Shown here: piece after piece, positions 41,919-51,171 of the stretch
How the letters are laid out: each line of letters begins with the position of its first letter
How positions within the stretch are numbered: position 1 is the stretch's first letter
Origin: JANYJZ01 sp964523395
Lineage (GTDB): Bacteria; Bacteroidota; Ignavibacteria; UBA10030; SZUA-254
Reading direction: 5' to 3'
Length of the DNA: 64,000 nucleotides
NCBI GenBank assembly: GCA_964523395.1
Contig: CAZFXS010000001.1
Span: forward strand, 409,052-473,051
Program-made: the position numbers and the translations under genes
Notes under the pieces: generated by a model
Seen by the model: only the letters and a program-made list of their open reading frames with translations
Database searches by the model: none
Told to the model about the DNA's origin: nothing

Positions 41919-44900
41919 ATGAGAAATACATTTTCAACCTTTGGCCTTCTAATTTGCCTCATACTAATATCCACAATATCGTGTCAAAAACAGAAAACGA
42001 ATGATGGTTCAGCCATCCAGAATCCCAATTTAGAAGCGGTCACAAAAGACTATCAATTACAACCTGATAAGAGATTTACTGAGGCAGTAGCCGTGATACA
42101 TAATTTTATCTCTGGAAAAACTAAAACAAACGTAAGGACCTTTTTTAAAAACGGAATATGGAAAATCAGTTATGCAGAATACGAGGTGGGAACTCTTCCT
42201 GAGTTTCCCGATTTCCCAGATTATTTATCAATGCTTGAACGTTGGGTATCTCAATTAAATGGAGAATTCCCACTACAACTTGTCAATGATACTGAGGACA
42301 AGAATTTCAACAACTTTGATACTCTGTTAGCAAAATTTCACACTTCGAGTGCTGCCCGTGTTGCGAATGAAGTTGGAGAACTTTGGAAAAAATCTGGTCA
42401 TAATTCCAAATATTTACTTTATGCTACCCGCGGGCTTGTTACGTTAAATTTACAGCAGCTTGACGAAATCGAACTTGCAGATTATTTACGGTCAAGAGCA
42501 ATCGCTTTTCTCGCGATAACTAAATCACTAACGACTCATAACGTTGATCGTGAAGCGTCGATGTTATCCTATACATTAGGATATTCAAATTATGCTGTGA
42601 AAATTTCACGTCGATTACCGGCTTCGGACCCCATATATCTTTATGTTAACAACAAAGATACCTTGTTGATGCAAAATGCCACTGGCTCTTCTGGGGGAAG
42701 CGAAGCGCGGTATTTATACCTGCTACGACTCGTATCAAAAAGAGATTTCGACGGTTTTCAAAAGTGGATCGAAGCATATTATGGTGATGATTGGAACTCA
42801 TTGCTTATTTATAATGCGGGAATCACTATGCGTTCATTCGGGCTTTCACCTTATCTTGCTGAAGCTCTTCCACGCGCAGTTTTAATCAATATCGGACAAG
42901 AAGCAGCGACAATACCCGCGTTCAATAAGATTTCTGCTACTATTCCATCAAAACCTTATTCGGATGAACAATTTCGATTTCTGATTAAATTTGTTGATGC
43001 AGCCTTAAAAGCAAAATCGTCAACGTTGATGAATTCTTTTGAATCGGGATTAACTGCATTCGATAAAATCTATTCAGGGCCATTCCTTGATGCAGAAGCA
43101 TATAAATCTTTTTACAGAGGATATTTTTTTTCATCGTATTACATTGAAGGGTTACATTATCTAGACAAACTTTCATCAACTGACGCGGCTGGTTTTTTCG
43201 CACAAGTGTTGGGAAACTCAGGTGTAGGGACTGCTGCGGATTTACAAAAATGGTATAGCGATCTCGTTCAATCCAAATCAGGCCAGATTCAACTTTCTAG
43301 CCTTGTTGAAGACCTGGGTTCTCTGAAAACGCTCGGCGCTCCTCCTCGTTACAGAATTATGGACGAATTAGAAAAGTACTTTACCTACGGTAGCCCGGAA
43401 ATTCTCTTTGCCATCAAACAATTAACACCATATTTGGATACACGACCATCGCATATCGTTGTGTTAAATGGAAAAGTGTATACCGGGTTGCTGGATTTAC
43501 CTTTTACGGAAAAACTCTGTACTGCCCTCTTAAAAACATCCGATGCAACGTATCCCTATGCGTACGCTTGGTATGCTAAGTTTATCGATAGTACGCAGAT
43601 GATTCGAACTCTTCTTGACTCCTCTACGTTCGATATGGTCGCAAAGATGTCAATCCTTTCCCGTATTGAACAAAATACTGCTTTTTCTAAGAATGAAGTC
43701 AAAACTTATTACAACGAGTTATGGAAAGCAAACCCTCAAAATTGGCAATTGAGTAATCAATATGGCAAGTATTTAACATCAATCAATGAATATCAAGAGG
43801 CAAGAACCATACTTAATGATTGGCTTAGCCGAAAAATTCCTACAGACGGACTTGAAGTCGTTTTGAATAAAATTGCCATTGCACAAAGTTATTATGAGGA
43901 AAAAAAATATGAAGAAGGCTGGCCAATAATCAGCGATGCCGCTCAAAGTTGGCATGCACTTGCGATGGAGGTTGCTTCGAATTTTCTGTGTAAAATGGGT
44001 CGAACCACCGAAGCAGAAAAAATGGCAAGAAATGTTCTCCTCAGGTATCCCGATAATTTACGATCAAGACTTGTATTGACATCATTATTCTGGGAGCAAG
44101 GGAGATATTCTGATGCTGCACAATTGCTTAACGGATCACCACGGAAAATTGGATTCATAGATTGGCGTTGGAAAATTGCTCCAAAGTTCCTGGAAATCTT
44201 TTCCGAGAAACCGTCATCTGAAATACTAGCTGCTATATCTGCTATTCAATCTCTCAACCAATTAAATCCAAATCTCATTACATTTGCGCATGTGTTTGAG
44301 GAGAAAGAGAAATACAATATTTCTTTTCTAATCACGTCTCAGCTTCGTGGGAGCCCCCAGGAAAATATTGCATACGCTTTATTATCATACCGTTACTTGA
44401 AAGCCATTCAGGGAAAAAATTTGGCCATCGAAACACTGAAAAAAAGGATACCTCCTCAGATGCTCGGTTTTTCATCAATGGTATTTTTTGATTTTAATGA
44501 AGATGATTTATTATGGGATTTTATTGAAAATCCTGCAATAACAGACGGACCGGATTTTGTGTGGTTGATGAGAGCCGCAAGTGTTGTTCGCACAGGTATG
44601 GAAAAAAATTCACATTGGCAAGAACTCATTGACTATTACGATGACGCAAAAGATGGGCATTACGATGTGATCGGAAAATATCTTGTCGGTTTGGTTTCTG
44701 AAGATGAAGCCATTGCATTAATGAAGGATCCTAAAAAAGTCTGTGAAGTTGCATATTACCTCGGATTACGGGCTGAAGCTGAAGGAAGATATGAACAAGC
44801 TTCGAATTGGTACAGGGCATCCATCGAGACTACGTTAGATAAAAATGGCGAATACAAATGGGCATTTAGAGCATTGCAAAAATGGCAATCTCAAGGAAAA

Positions 44901-44945
44901 AGCTTGAGAATAATTTTTACTGATAAAACAAAAACTAACTCATAA
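41919..44945 (+). CDS. Large TPR-like lipoprotein of unknown function
   Basis: A 1008-residue protein I cannot assign. The leader MRNTFSTFGLLICLILIST ends ISC (Cys22), so it is a lipoprotein. The rest is mainly helical and shows degenerate tetratricopeptide-like repeats, clearest from residue 600 on: QEARTILNDWLSRKI, YEEGWPIISDAAQSW, TTEAEKMARNVLLRYPDN and YSDAAQLLNGS, then again EGRYEQASNWYRASIE near the end. No enzyme motifs are visible. A ribosome-binding site (GGGAG) precedes the ATG and there is a clear promoter. The gene is visibly more AT-rich than its flanks and stands alone, which suggests acquisition. TPR lipoproteins of this size usually act in envelope or secretion complexes. Confidence 0.78.
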   Translation: MRNTFSTFGLLICLILISTISCQKQKTNDGSAIQNPNLEAVTKDYQLQPDKRFTEAVAVIHNFISGKTKTNVRTFFKNGIWKISYAEYEVGTLPEFPDFPDYLSMLERWVSQLNGEFPLQLVNDTEDKNFNNFDTLLAKFHTSSAARVANEVGELWKKSGHNSKYLLYATRGLVTLNLQQLDEIELADYLRSRAIAFLAITKSLTTHNVDREASMLSYTLGYSNYAVKISRRLPASDPIYLYVNNKDTLLMQNATGSSGGSEARYLYLLRLVSKRDFDGFQKWIEAYYGDDWNSLLIYNAGITMRSFGLSPYLAEALPRAVLINIGQEAATIPAFNKISATIPSKPYSDEQFRFLIKFVDAALKAKSSTLMNSFESGLTAFDKIYSGPFLDAEAYKSFYRGYFFSSYYIEGLHYLDKLSSTDAAGFFAQVLGNSGVGTAADLQKWYSDLVQSKSGQIQLSSLVEDLGSLKTLGAPPRYRIMDELEKYFTYGSPEILFAIKQLTPYLDTRPSHIVVLNGKVYTGLLDLPFTEKLCTALLKTSDATYPYAYAWYAKFIDSTQMIRTLLDSSTFDMVAKMSILSRIEQNTAFSKNEVKTYYNELWKANPQNWQLSNQYGKYLTSINEYQEARTILNDWLSRKIPTDGLEVVLNKIAIAQSYYEEKKYEEGWPIISDAAQSWHALAMEVASNFLCKMGRTTEAEKMARNVLLRYPDNLRSRLVLTSLFWEQGRYSDAAQLLNGSPRKIGFIDWRWKIAPKFLEIFSEKPSSEILAAISAIQSLNQLNPNLITFAHVFEEKEKYNISFLITSQLRGSPQENIAYALLSYRYLKAIQGKNLAIETLKKRIPPQMLGFSSMVFFDFNEDDLLWDFIENPAITDGPDFVWLMRAASVVRTGMEKNSHWQELIDYYDDAKDGHYDVIGKYLVGLVSEDEAIALMKDPKKVCEVAYYLGLRAEAEGRYEQASNWYRASIETTLDKNGEYKWAFRALQKWQSQGKSLRIIFTDKTKTNS

Positions 44946-45006
44946 TTAATACTAGACTTACCACCGGCAAACAATTGAATTTAGATAATCACTATCCTTA
45001 ATTACA

Positions 45007-45028
45007 GAAAGTAATTTTTCTTACTTTC
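45007..45028 (+). terminator. Possible weak terminator of the large lipoprotein gene
   Basis: A perfect eight-pair stem GAAAGTAA/TTACTTTC with loop TTTTTC, 60 bases after the stop. There is no clean T-run after it, so termination is uncertain. Confidence 0.4.
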
Positions 45029-45032
45029 ATCG

Positions 45033-45061
45033 TTGATTTTGATACTGGATTTCTCTATACT
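45033..45061 (+). promoter_or_regulatory. Promoter of the tldD-tldE operon
   Basis: TTGATT (45033-45038), a 17-base spacer and TATACT (45056-45061), 38 bases upstream of the tldD start. An AAAGGAGC ribosome-binding site precedes the ATG. Confidence 0.65.
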
Positions 45062-45099
45062 CGAAACACCACCCTTACTCATTTTTCAAAGGAGCTTCC

Positions 45100-46662
45100 A
45101 TGAAGCGAAGAGACTTTATCAAAATCACGGCGGCATCAGGCGCATTGCTCACAATTCCGGGTGCGATTTCCGGTTATTCTCCGCCTCCTTTATTTTCCGA
45201 CCCCGACCTTAAATCTCTTGCCGATGAAGCGCTCAACACTGCAAAGACGAAAGGCGCAAGCTACGCCGACATCCGCATCAACCGGTACAGGAATCAATCG
45301 GTGAACACACGGGAAGATCGGGTTCAAAACGTTTCTAATAATGAGAATTATGGATTCGGTGTCAGAGTGTTGGTGGCAGGAACATGGGGATTTGCCGCAA
45401 GCAACATCGTTACCCGTGAGGAAGTTGCCAGAGTTGCCGAACAGGCGGTAATGATTGCAAAGGCTAATAAAATCCTTACCAAAGAACCTGTTCAGTTGGC
45501 TCCTGTTCCCTCATATAACGATGTATGGAAAACTCCCATTAAAATTAATCCGTTTGAAATACCGATTTCCGATAAAGTTAATCTCCTCCTTCAAATCAAC
45601 CGCGAAGCACTGAAAGTAAAAGGTGCATCGTTTTGTTCTTCTTCGATCTCGATGGCAAATGAACATAAATTCTATGCATCAACCGATGGTTCGTACATTG
45701 AGCAGGATATGACACGCATGTGGCCTTCGTTCACTGTTACTGCTGTTAATAAAGAAACCGGAAAGTTTGAAAGCCGCAACAGTTTGACAGAGCCAATCGG
45801 TAAAGGATACGAATGTGTCGATGAAAAATTTCTGATGGAAGATGTCAGAATGGCCGCTGAAGAAGCAGTTATGAAACATACTGCTAAATCGGTTGAACCG
45901 GGGAAACGTGACCTCATTCTCCATCCCACAAACCTTTGGCTTACGATTCACGAGTCTGTCGGTCACCCAACTGAGCTCGACCGGGCGTTAGGATACGAAG
46001 CGAATTACGCCGGAACCAGTTTCCTTACAACAGATAAACTCGGCAAACTCAAATTCGGGTCAGACATTGTGAATTTTGTGGCTGATAAAACTCAGAAAGA
46101 CGGCCTTGCCACGTGCGGGTATGATGATGATGGGGTTAAAACAAAAGAATGGCATCTGATTAAAGACGGTGTCTTTGTTGATTATCAGACTATTCGTGAG
46201 CAGGCGCATCTTATCGGTCAGAAAGAATCGTCCGGATGCTGCTATGCCGACAGCTGGTCATCCATTCCCTTCCAGCGAATGCCGAACGTTTCTCTTGAAC
46301 CGGGAAAAAAGAAACTCTCACTTGATGATTTAATTGCCGATACAGAAGATGCTATCATGGTAAAGGGTCGCGGGAGCTACAGCATCGATCATCAACGCTA
46401 TAACTTTCAGTTTGGCGGACAGACATACTGGGAAATCAAGAAAGGAAAAGTCGTCGGTATGCTGCGCGATGTGGCATACCAGGCAAAAACGCCGGAGTTC
46501 TGGAATGCCTGCGATGCTATTTGCAGTAAAGAGGAATATTACCTCGGCGGTTCATTCAACGACGGCAAAGGCGAACCCGGACAAAGTAATGCAGTCAGCC
46601 ATGGTTGCACACCTGCAAGATTCCGGCAAATCAACATCCTAAACACGGGGAGAAAAGTATAA
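45100..46662 (+). CDS. tldD: TldD-family metalloprotease with twin-arginine leader
   Basis: The zinc-protease subunit of a TldD/TldE pair; E. coli TldD/E processes microcin B17 and CcdA. The 520-residue protein has the HExxxH zinc motif HESVGHPTELDRAL (His284, Glu285, His289) and the C-terminal GCTPARFRQINILNTG where further ligands lie. Unlike E. coli TldD, it starts MKRRDFIKITAASGALL, a twin-arginine (RRxFxK) export signal, so it is probably periplasmic. It forms an operon with tldE, whose start overlaps this stop by one base (TAATG). The promoter and ribosome-binding site are both canonical. Confidence 0.9.
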   Translation: MKRRDFIKITAASGALLTIPGAISGYSPPPLFSDPDLKSLADEALNTAKTKGASYADIRINRYRNQSVNTREDRVQNVSNNENYGFGVRVLVAGTWGFAASNIVTREEVARVAEQAVMIAKANKILTKEPVQLAPVPSYNDVWKTPIKINPFEIPISDKVNLLLQINREALKVKGASFCSSSISMANEHKFYASTDGSYIEQDMTRMWPSFTVTAVNKETGKFESRNSLTEPIGKGYECVDEKFLMEDVRMAAEEAVMKHTAKSVEPGKRDLILHPTNLWLTIHESVGHPTELDRALGYEANYAGTSFLTTDKLGKLKFGSDIVNFVADKTQKDGLATCGYDDDGVKTKEWHLIKDGVFVDYQTIREQAHLIGQKESSGCCYADSWSSIPFQRMPNVSLEPGKKKLSLDDLIADTEDAIMVKGRGSYSIDHQRYNFQFGGQTYWEIKKGKVVGMLRDVAYQAKTPEFWNACDAICSKEEYYLGGSFNDGKGEPGQSNAVSHGCTPARFRQINILNTGRKV

Positions 46663-47987
46663 TGATTACTAAAGATCAGGCAAAGGCCATTGTCGATAAA
46701 ATTCTCTCCGCCTCGAAAGCGGATGCGGTGCGGATTTCAATCAATTCCGGACGTTCTTCCAACCTCCGGTTTGCGCGCAACTCGGTATCCACAAGCGGCA
46801 GTTCGGATGAAACCTCTATTTCCATCAACGCTACATTCGGAAAGAAAAGCGGCAGTTACTCATGTAATCAGTTTGATGATGCAACAATCGCTGATGCTGT
46901 TCGAAGAGCCGAAGAACTTGCTAAGCTCGCTCCGGAAAACCCCGAGTATATGCCTCCGATCGAACAACAGCAGTATTTGTCAGTGAATGGATACTCTGAT
47001 GCGACCGCAAACTTTTCTCCTGATGCGCGAGCTGCCATCGCAAAAGAATGCATCGATATGGCTGTTGCAAAAAATGTGGTTGCGGCCGGATTTGTTGAGA
47101 GCGCAGAAAGTTTTTCGATGTTTGCCAACAATAAAGGCCTTGTCGCCAGCCATAAGGATACCGGCGTTACCTACTCGATTACAGCGCGTACCGGAGACGG
47201 CACCGGCTCCGGCTGGGGAAGCAGTGGCCACACAAACGCGGAGTTGATGAACGCGTCTCAGGCTTCCCGGACAGCAATCGAGAAAGCAATTTCATCTGTC
47301 AATCCGCGTGCTGTCGATCCCGGAAAATATACCGTTATTCTTGAACCGGAAGCTGTCAATAATTTACTTAACACATTTGCATTCAGGCTTGACGCCCGTA
47401 GCGCTGATGAGGGGCGAAGTTATTTTTCAGAACCCGGCGGAATGAATAAAATCGGACAAAAAATATTCCCTGATTTCATTAATATCGTTTCGGATCCTTC
47501 CCACACGGACGCACCCGGATCACCCTGGAGCGAGGACGGTTTACCTTCCGGAAAAGTGGTATGGATCGAAAACGGTGTCGTAAAGAATCTTCGCTATTCC
47601 CGTTATTGGGCCCAGCAAAAAAATGTTCAGCCGGTTTCCTTTCCAAGCAATACCATTATGCAGGGCGGCACCGGATCGGTTGATGACCTGATTGCTTCGA
47701 CCGAAAAAGGCATTTTGATTACCCGATTCTGGTACATTCGTGATGTGGATCCGAAGACAATGCTGTTAACAGGACTAACCCGCGACGGATCCTTTATGAT
47801 TGAGAACGGAAAAATCACTTATCCGGTAAAAAACTTCCGTTTCAATGAGAGTCCCGTTGCAATGTTAAAGAATATCGAGATGATGTCGAAGCCCGAACGG
47901 TTACAGGGCGGCGGCGGTTCGGCGGATTTGATACCGGCGTTGAAGGTAAAGGAATTTACGTTCTCGAGTCTGAGCGACGCAGTGTAG
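46662..47987 (+). CDS. TldE/PmbA-family protein
   Basis: The partner of TldD, 441 residues from the ATG at 46662, which follows GGGGAGAAAA and shares a base with the tldD stop; an in-frame start 57 bases upstream lies inside tldD and is rejected. It has the family architecture (SADEGRSYFSEPGG, IFPDFINIVSDPSHTD, GLPSGKVVWIENGVV) but no HExxxH motif, as expected for TldE. There is no obvious signal peptide or twin-arginine leader, in contrast to its partner, so it may be exported as a passenger of TldD or work in the cytoplasm. The gene is followed by a terminator. Confidence 0.88.
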   Translation: MITKDQAKAIVDKILSASKADAVRISINSGRSSNLRFARNSVSTSGSSDETSISINATFGKKSGSYSCNQFDDATIADAVRRAEELAKLAPENPEYMPPIEQQQYLSVNGYSDATANFSPDARAAIAKECIDMAVAKNVVAAGFVESAESFSMFANNKGLVASHKDTGVTYSITARTGDGTGSGWGSSGHTNAELMNASQASRTAIEKAISSVNPRAVDPGKYTVILEPEAVNNLLNTFAFRLDARSADEGRSYFSEPGGMNKIGQKIFPDFINIVSDPSHTDAPGSPWSEDGLPSGKVVWIENGVVKNLRYSRYWAQQKNVQPVSFPSNTIMQGGTGSVDDLIASTEKGILITRFWYIRDVDPKTMLLTGLTRDGSFMIENGKITYPVKNFRFNESPVAMLKNIEMMSKPERLQGGGGSADLIPALKVKEFTFSSLSDAV

Positions 47988-48063
47988 ATAAAAAATGATT
48001 TGAGTTTTGAGATGTAGAATTTGAGTGGGAAATTTTACTAAGAAGTTTCAGGATTCAAGTATG

Positions 48064-48110
48064 AGGTGTCATGTTCCATAATCCTGACAATGACACCTTT
48101 TTACTTTTTT
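48064..48110 (+). terminator. Terminator of tldD-tldE
   Basis: Stem AGGTGTCAT/ATGACACCT with a 17-base loop, then TTTTTACTTTTTTAATTTTT. It lies just before the stop of the convergent EamA gene. Confidence 0.6.
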
Positions 48111-48115
48111 AATTT

Positions 48116-49033
48116 TTACTTTTGACTTGATGAGGTCTCACCAAGAGATTTTTTCAACACCGGCAGTTCTTCCGAAAACTCGGATAGCACAAGTCCCGCA
48201 AAAATCACTCCCCCTCCAAGCACGCCAATGACACCGATATTCTCTCCACGTACATAATAACCGAATATTGCCGCTACAACCGGTTCCATTGCGAATATGA
48301 CTGCGGCGCGGGTCGGTGTTGTGTCACCCTGAAACCGGTTCTGAATCCACATCGTTATCACCGTTGCGAAAATAACAAGGTAGAGAAAACCGGCAAGTGT
48401 TTCACCTGAATATGACACCCTGATATCTTCAAATAACAGCGCCGAAAATAATCCCATGAGACCGCAAATCAGAAATTGCGAATAGGTCATTGCCAGCTTA
48501 TCAGTCTCTGCGGGAACAGTGTCAAGATACACGATGAAACACGCGAAGCAAAGCGCGCATGCGAGATTCAAAAAGTCACCGAGGTTAAATCCGGAACCGG
48601 CAGGCGATGTCAGCATATACAATCCAACAGCGGCACATAAAACGCCAACAACATTGCCGACCCTCAGCGCACGCTTTTTGATATTGAAAAATCTTTGCCC
48701 CATAAAATGCACAACAGGCGTTAGCGGAACAAGCATACCTGTAAAAAAGGCTGCTTTTGATGCGGTTGTATAAACAATACCAATGGTTTGTAAGACAAAC
48801 CCCGCAAACAGAATAACACCGAGAACAATTCCATGCTTCCACGTATCTTTTGGTATGGAAGTGCACCGTTTCATAAACGGGATAAATATCAAAACAGCGG
48901 AGAGAAGAAACCGTATGCCGGTATAAAAATAAGGTGAGTTTGACTCAATGAGGTTTTTGGTGATGACAAACGTACTTCCCCAGACAATGGTGATGGAAAA
49001 AAGGAGAAGTTCTGCGCGACGGGAGGACGACAA
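48116..49033 (-). CDS. EamA-type drug/metabolite transporter (DMT superfamily)
   Basis: A membrane protein of 305 residues with ten hydrophobic spans in two EamA repeats. Repeat 1 starts with ELLLFSITIVWGSTFVITKNLI and repeat 2 with LGDFLNLACALCFACFIVYLD. The second repeat ends with the family motif PTRAAVIFAMEPVVAAIFGYY. Substrates of this family include amino acids, nucleosides and other metabolites; this one cannot be assigned. It stands near the end of a minus-strand run, convergent with tldE. Confidence 0.88.
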   Translation of the reverse strand: MSSSRRAELLLFSITIVWGSTFVITKNLIESNSPYFYTGIRFLLSAVLIFIPFMKRCTSIPKDTWKHGIVLGVILFAGFVLQTIGIVYTTASKAAFFTGMLVPLTPVVHFMGQRFFNIKKRALRVGNVVGVLCAAVGLYMLTSPAGSGFNLGDFLNLACALCFACFIVYLDTVPAETDKLAMTYSQFLICGLMGLFSALLFEDIRVSYSGETLAGFLYLVIFATVITMWIQNRFQGDTTPTRAAVIFAMEPVVAAIFGYYVRGENIGVIGVLGGGVIFAGLVLSEFSEELPVLKKSLGETSSSQK

Positions 49034-49047
49034 GAGAGTTCTAAGAA

Positions 49048-49075
49048 ATTCGAATTTTGAATTTCGAATTTCGAA
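49048..49075. repeat. Heptanucleotide tandem repeat
   Basis: Four 7-base units (ATTCGAA, TTTTGAA, TTTCGAA, TTTCGAA) in the space between the DUF362 gene and the EamA gene. The units are self-complementary (TTCGAA), so the array can snap back. No function is evident. Confidence 0.5.
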
Positions 49076-49152
49076 ATTGTTCAGCGCTACTTGATGTGAA
49101 GAACCAATAGGTCATGTTTTCCACCAATGATACATACTGATATGCATTCATT

Positions 49153-50280
49153 TTATTTTGAAACAATGGTGCTTTCTTTTTTCCACACTTCCCCGCTCTC
49201 ATACTTTCTAAAGAGCTCTCCCCAATGAGTTTCCGTTCTCCACTGTTCAAAGATTTTTCGGTCTTTGAGAGGCCAGCGGTAATAATCATGGTACGCTTCC
49301 GAACCAAAAATAAACACATTGACGATTGGTGTGTGGAAAAATAATTTCTGCATGCTCTTTAACGGGCCAAACCACATGAGGTCGCCGATCATGCTGGCGC
49401 CGTTGTCGCCGACGTGAAATCCCCACGATTCATTCGAGATATCGGAGCCAACGATTTCAATATCGCGAACATCTCCTACGCCAAGCTTATCTTGATGTGC
49501 AACGTTGATATATTCGATGCTCAGCGGATCAAACCCCATCATCTTCGCGGCGACAGCATCAATCGCGACCTGATCGGCGCTTGCGAGCATGTAGTCCTTC
49601 ACAACAGGAAACATCGTGCGCGGTCCCGGTCCGTTGCCGGCCGTTGTTCCATCCATAACGGCGAAAATCCCTGAATGTATTTCCTTTTGAATAGCAAGCA
49701 GATCGACCAGCGTCTTGTGTATCCAGCTGTGCGTGTAATGCCGTTTGGTATTAAGTAGTCCGCCAAAGGCATTCTTCATCGCGCCGGTAGTCGTGGTATA
49801 AATATGACACTTGACGGTGGGAAGGTGAACGATATTCTTGCCGAGGAAATATTCCGGTATTGTAATCCCCTCGGGATAGATATGATCCAACACGTGCATC
49901 TTTGCCTTCGGTTTGAAATCTATCCACCGGATGTCGCTTTCTTTGAAATTATATAGCACCGGGATATTGTAACGCCGGAAGATAGGAACATAATTATTGA
50001 GATCTTCACCTTTAAAGGCGTCGGTAACAACCGTCTTGTTCTGAACGCAAACTTGATCTATAAAGCCGGCATTTTTTAATGCCAGGACAGTTCCCTCCAT
50101 TTGCCACGGGGTTGTATTTGCCGCAGGAAACGGGAAGTGCCAGGAGATATTATCCTTAAGGATGGTTGTTGCACCCTTTTTCAGCGAAGACTCAACTCCT
50201 GCCAACTGCATGAGCCGTTCAATATCAGTGAGAATTGTACCCGGAGATGTCTTAACAACTGCTACTTTCGATTTAGCCAT
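49153..50280 (-). CDS. DUF362-domain protein
   Basis: A 375-residue protein with the DUF362 fold: KVAVVKTSPGTILTDIERLMQ at the start, DNISWHFPFPAANTTPW, LPTVKCHIYTTTTGAMKNAFGGLL and AVMDGTTAGNGPGPR with the conserved glycines. Many DUF362 proteins carry C-terminal ferredoxin clusters; this one has none. Function is unknown for the family, though related proteins are linked to iron-sulfur or cell-surface carbohydrate metabolism. It starts 6 bases after the prenyltransferase stop, so it likely belongs to that transcript. Confidence 0.8.
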   Translation of the reverse strand: MAKSKVAVVKTSPGTILTDIERLMQLAGVESSLKKGATTILKDNISWHFPFPAANTTPWQMEGTVLALKNAGFIDQVCVQNKTVVTDAFKGEDLNNYVPIFRRYNIPVLYNFKESDIRWIDFKPKAKMHVLDHIYPEGITIPEYFLGKNIVHLPTVKCHIYTTTTGAMKNAFGGLLNTKRHYTHSWIHKTLVDLLAIQKEIHSGIFAVMDGTTAGNGPGPRTMFPVVKDYMLASADQVAIDAVAAKMMGFDPLSIEYINVAHQDKLGVGDVRDIEIVGSDISNESWGFHVGDNGASMIGDLMWFGPLKSMQKLFFHTPIVNVFIFGSEAYHDYYRWPLKDRKIFEQWRTETHWGELFRKYESGEVWKKESTIVSK

Positions 50281-50286
50281 ACGTAA

Positions 50287-51168
50287 TCAACGTCCGTAAA
50301 TAATGTAACTTGCTGTCAGAAACCATAATACCAGATTAATCAACAACGGGCGGTCCGTGAGCGCGATTTTAGTAGGGTTGCCGCCTTCTTCTTTCTTGTG
50401 CACTAAATATAAGTAACGAAAAATCCCGTAAAGAACAAACGGAACAGTGTAAATGAGATGCTTCGTGCCGAATTTCATTACTGTATCTTCAGAAATAGTG
50501 TACAATGTGTACGACATTACCGTTGATGCAGTCACTATGCCAATCATTTGATCAAGAAAATACGGACTGTAATGCTGAAGAACTGCCCGATGTGTATTCG
50601 CGTGCGATTCGAGAATCGTCAATTCATGTCGCCGCTTACTGAATCCTAAAAATAATGACAACAAAACAGTACAAATGATAAGCCATTCGGAAGTCGGGAC
50701 ACTGATGAGCACCGCACCGGCAACGACACGTAAAACAAATCCGGCAGCGATAGTCATGACATCGAGTATTACTGTCTCTTTAAGTTTTAATGAATAAATA
50801 ATGTTGATAATGATGTAAATGAGCAGTATGGCACCGAATTCCACATTGACAATCCAGCCGACGAGCAAACCGGTAAACGCTAATGCAATGGAAACTGTAA
50901 AAGCAGCAGAAACCTGAAGCTTGCCTGACGGCAGGGGTCGTTTAGATTTGATCGGGTGTTCTTTGTCTTTTTCAAGATCAATGATATCGTTGAAAATATA
51001 GACACTGCTTGCAACGAATGAAAAAAGAAGGAATCCAACCGCAGTTTTGATAACATCATCCGCGATGCGGAGATGGCCGGCAAAGACAAGAGCAGCAAAC
51101 AGGAAAAAGTTCTTAATCCATTGTTGCAGCCTCATCGAGGCGAGTATGTGGGAAACGGTGCTGTTCAA
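50287..51168 (-). CDS. UbiA-family prenyltransferase (decaprenyl-phosphate phosphoribosyltransferase-like)
   Basis: A membrane enzyme of 293 residues with eight or nine spans. The first Asp-rich motif is FNDIIDLEKDKEHPIKSKRP (NDxxDxxxD) and the second region, ILTVLSLFLGFSKRRHEL-like, follows. These and SMRLQQWIKNFFLFAALVFAG at the start match the group of UbiA proteins including mycobacterial Rv3806c, which transfers phosphoribose to decaprenyl phosphate. The epimerase partners DprE1/DprE2 are not in this window, so the product is inferred. It may instead condense another prenyl acceptor. The gene follows the mutase gene by three bases. Confidence 0.82.
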   Translation of the reverse strand: MNSTVSHILASMRLQQWIKNFFLFAALVFAGHLRIADDVIKTAVGFLLFSFVASSVYIFNDIIDLEKDKEHPIKSKRPLPSGKLQVSAAFTVSIALAFTGLLVGWIVNVEFGAILLIYIIINIIYSLKLKETVILDVMTIAAGFVLRVVAGAVLISVPTSEWLIICTVLLSLFLGFSKRRHELTILESHANTHRAVLQHYSPYFLDQMIGIVTASTVMSYTLYTISEDTVMKFGTKHLIYTVPFVLYGIFRYLYLVHKKEEGGNPTKIALTDRPLLINLVLWFLTASYIIYGR

Positions 51169-51171
51169 ATC

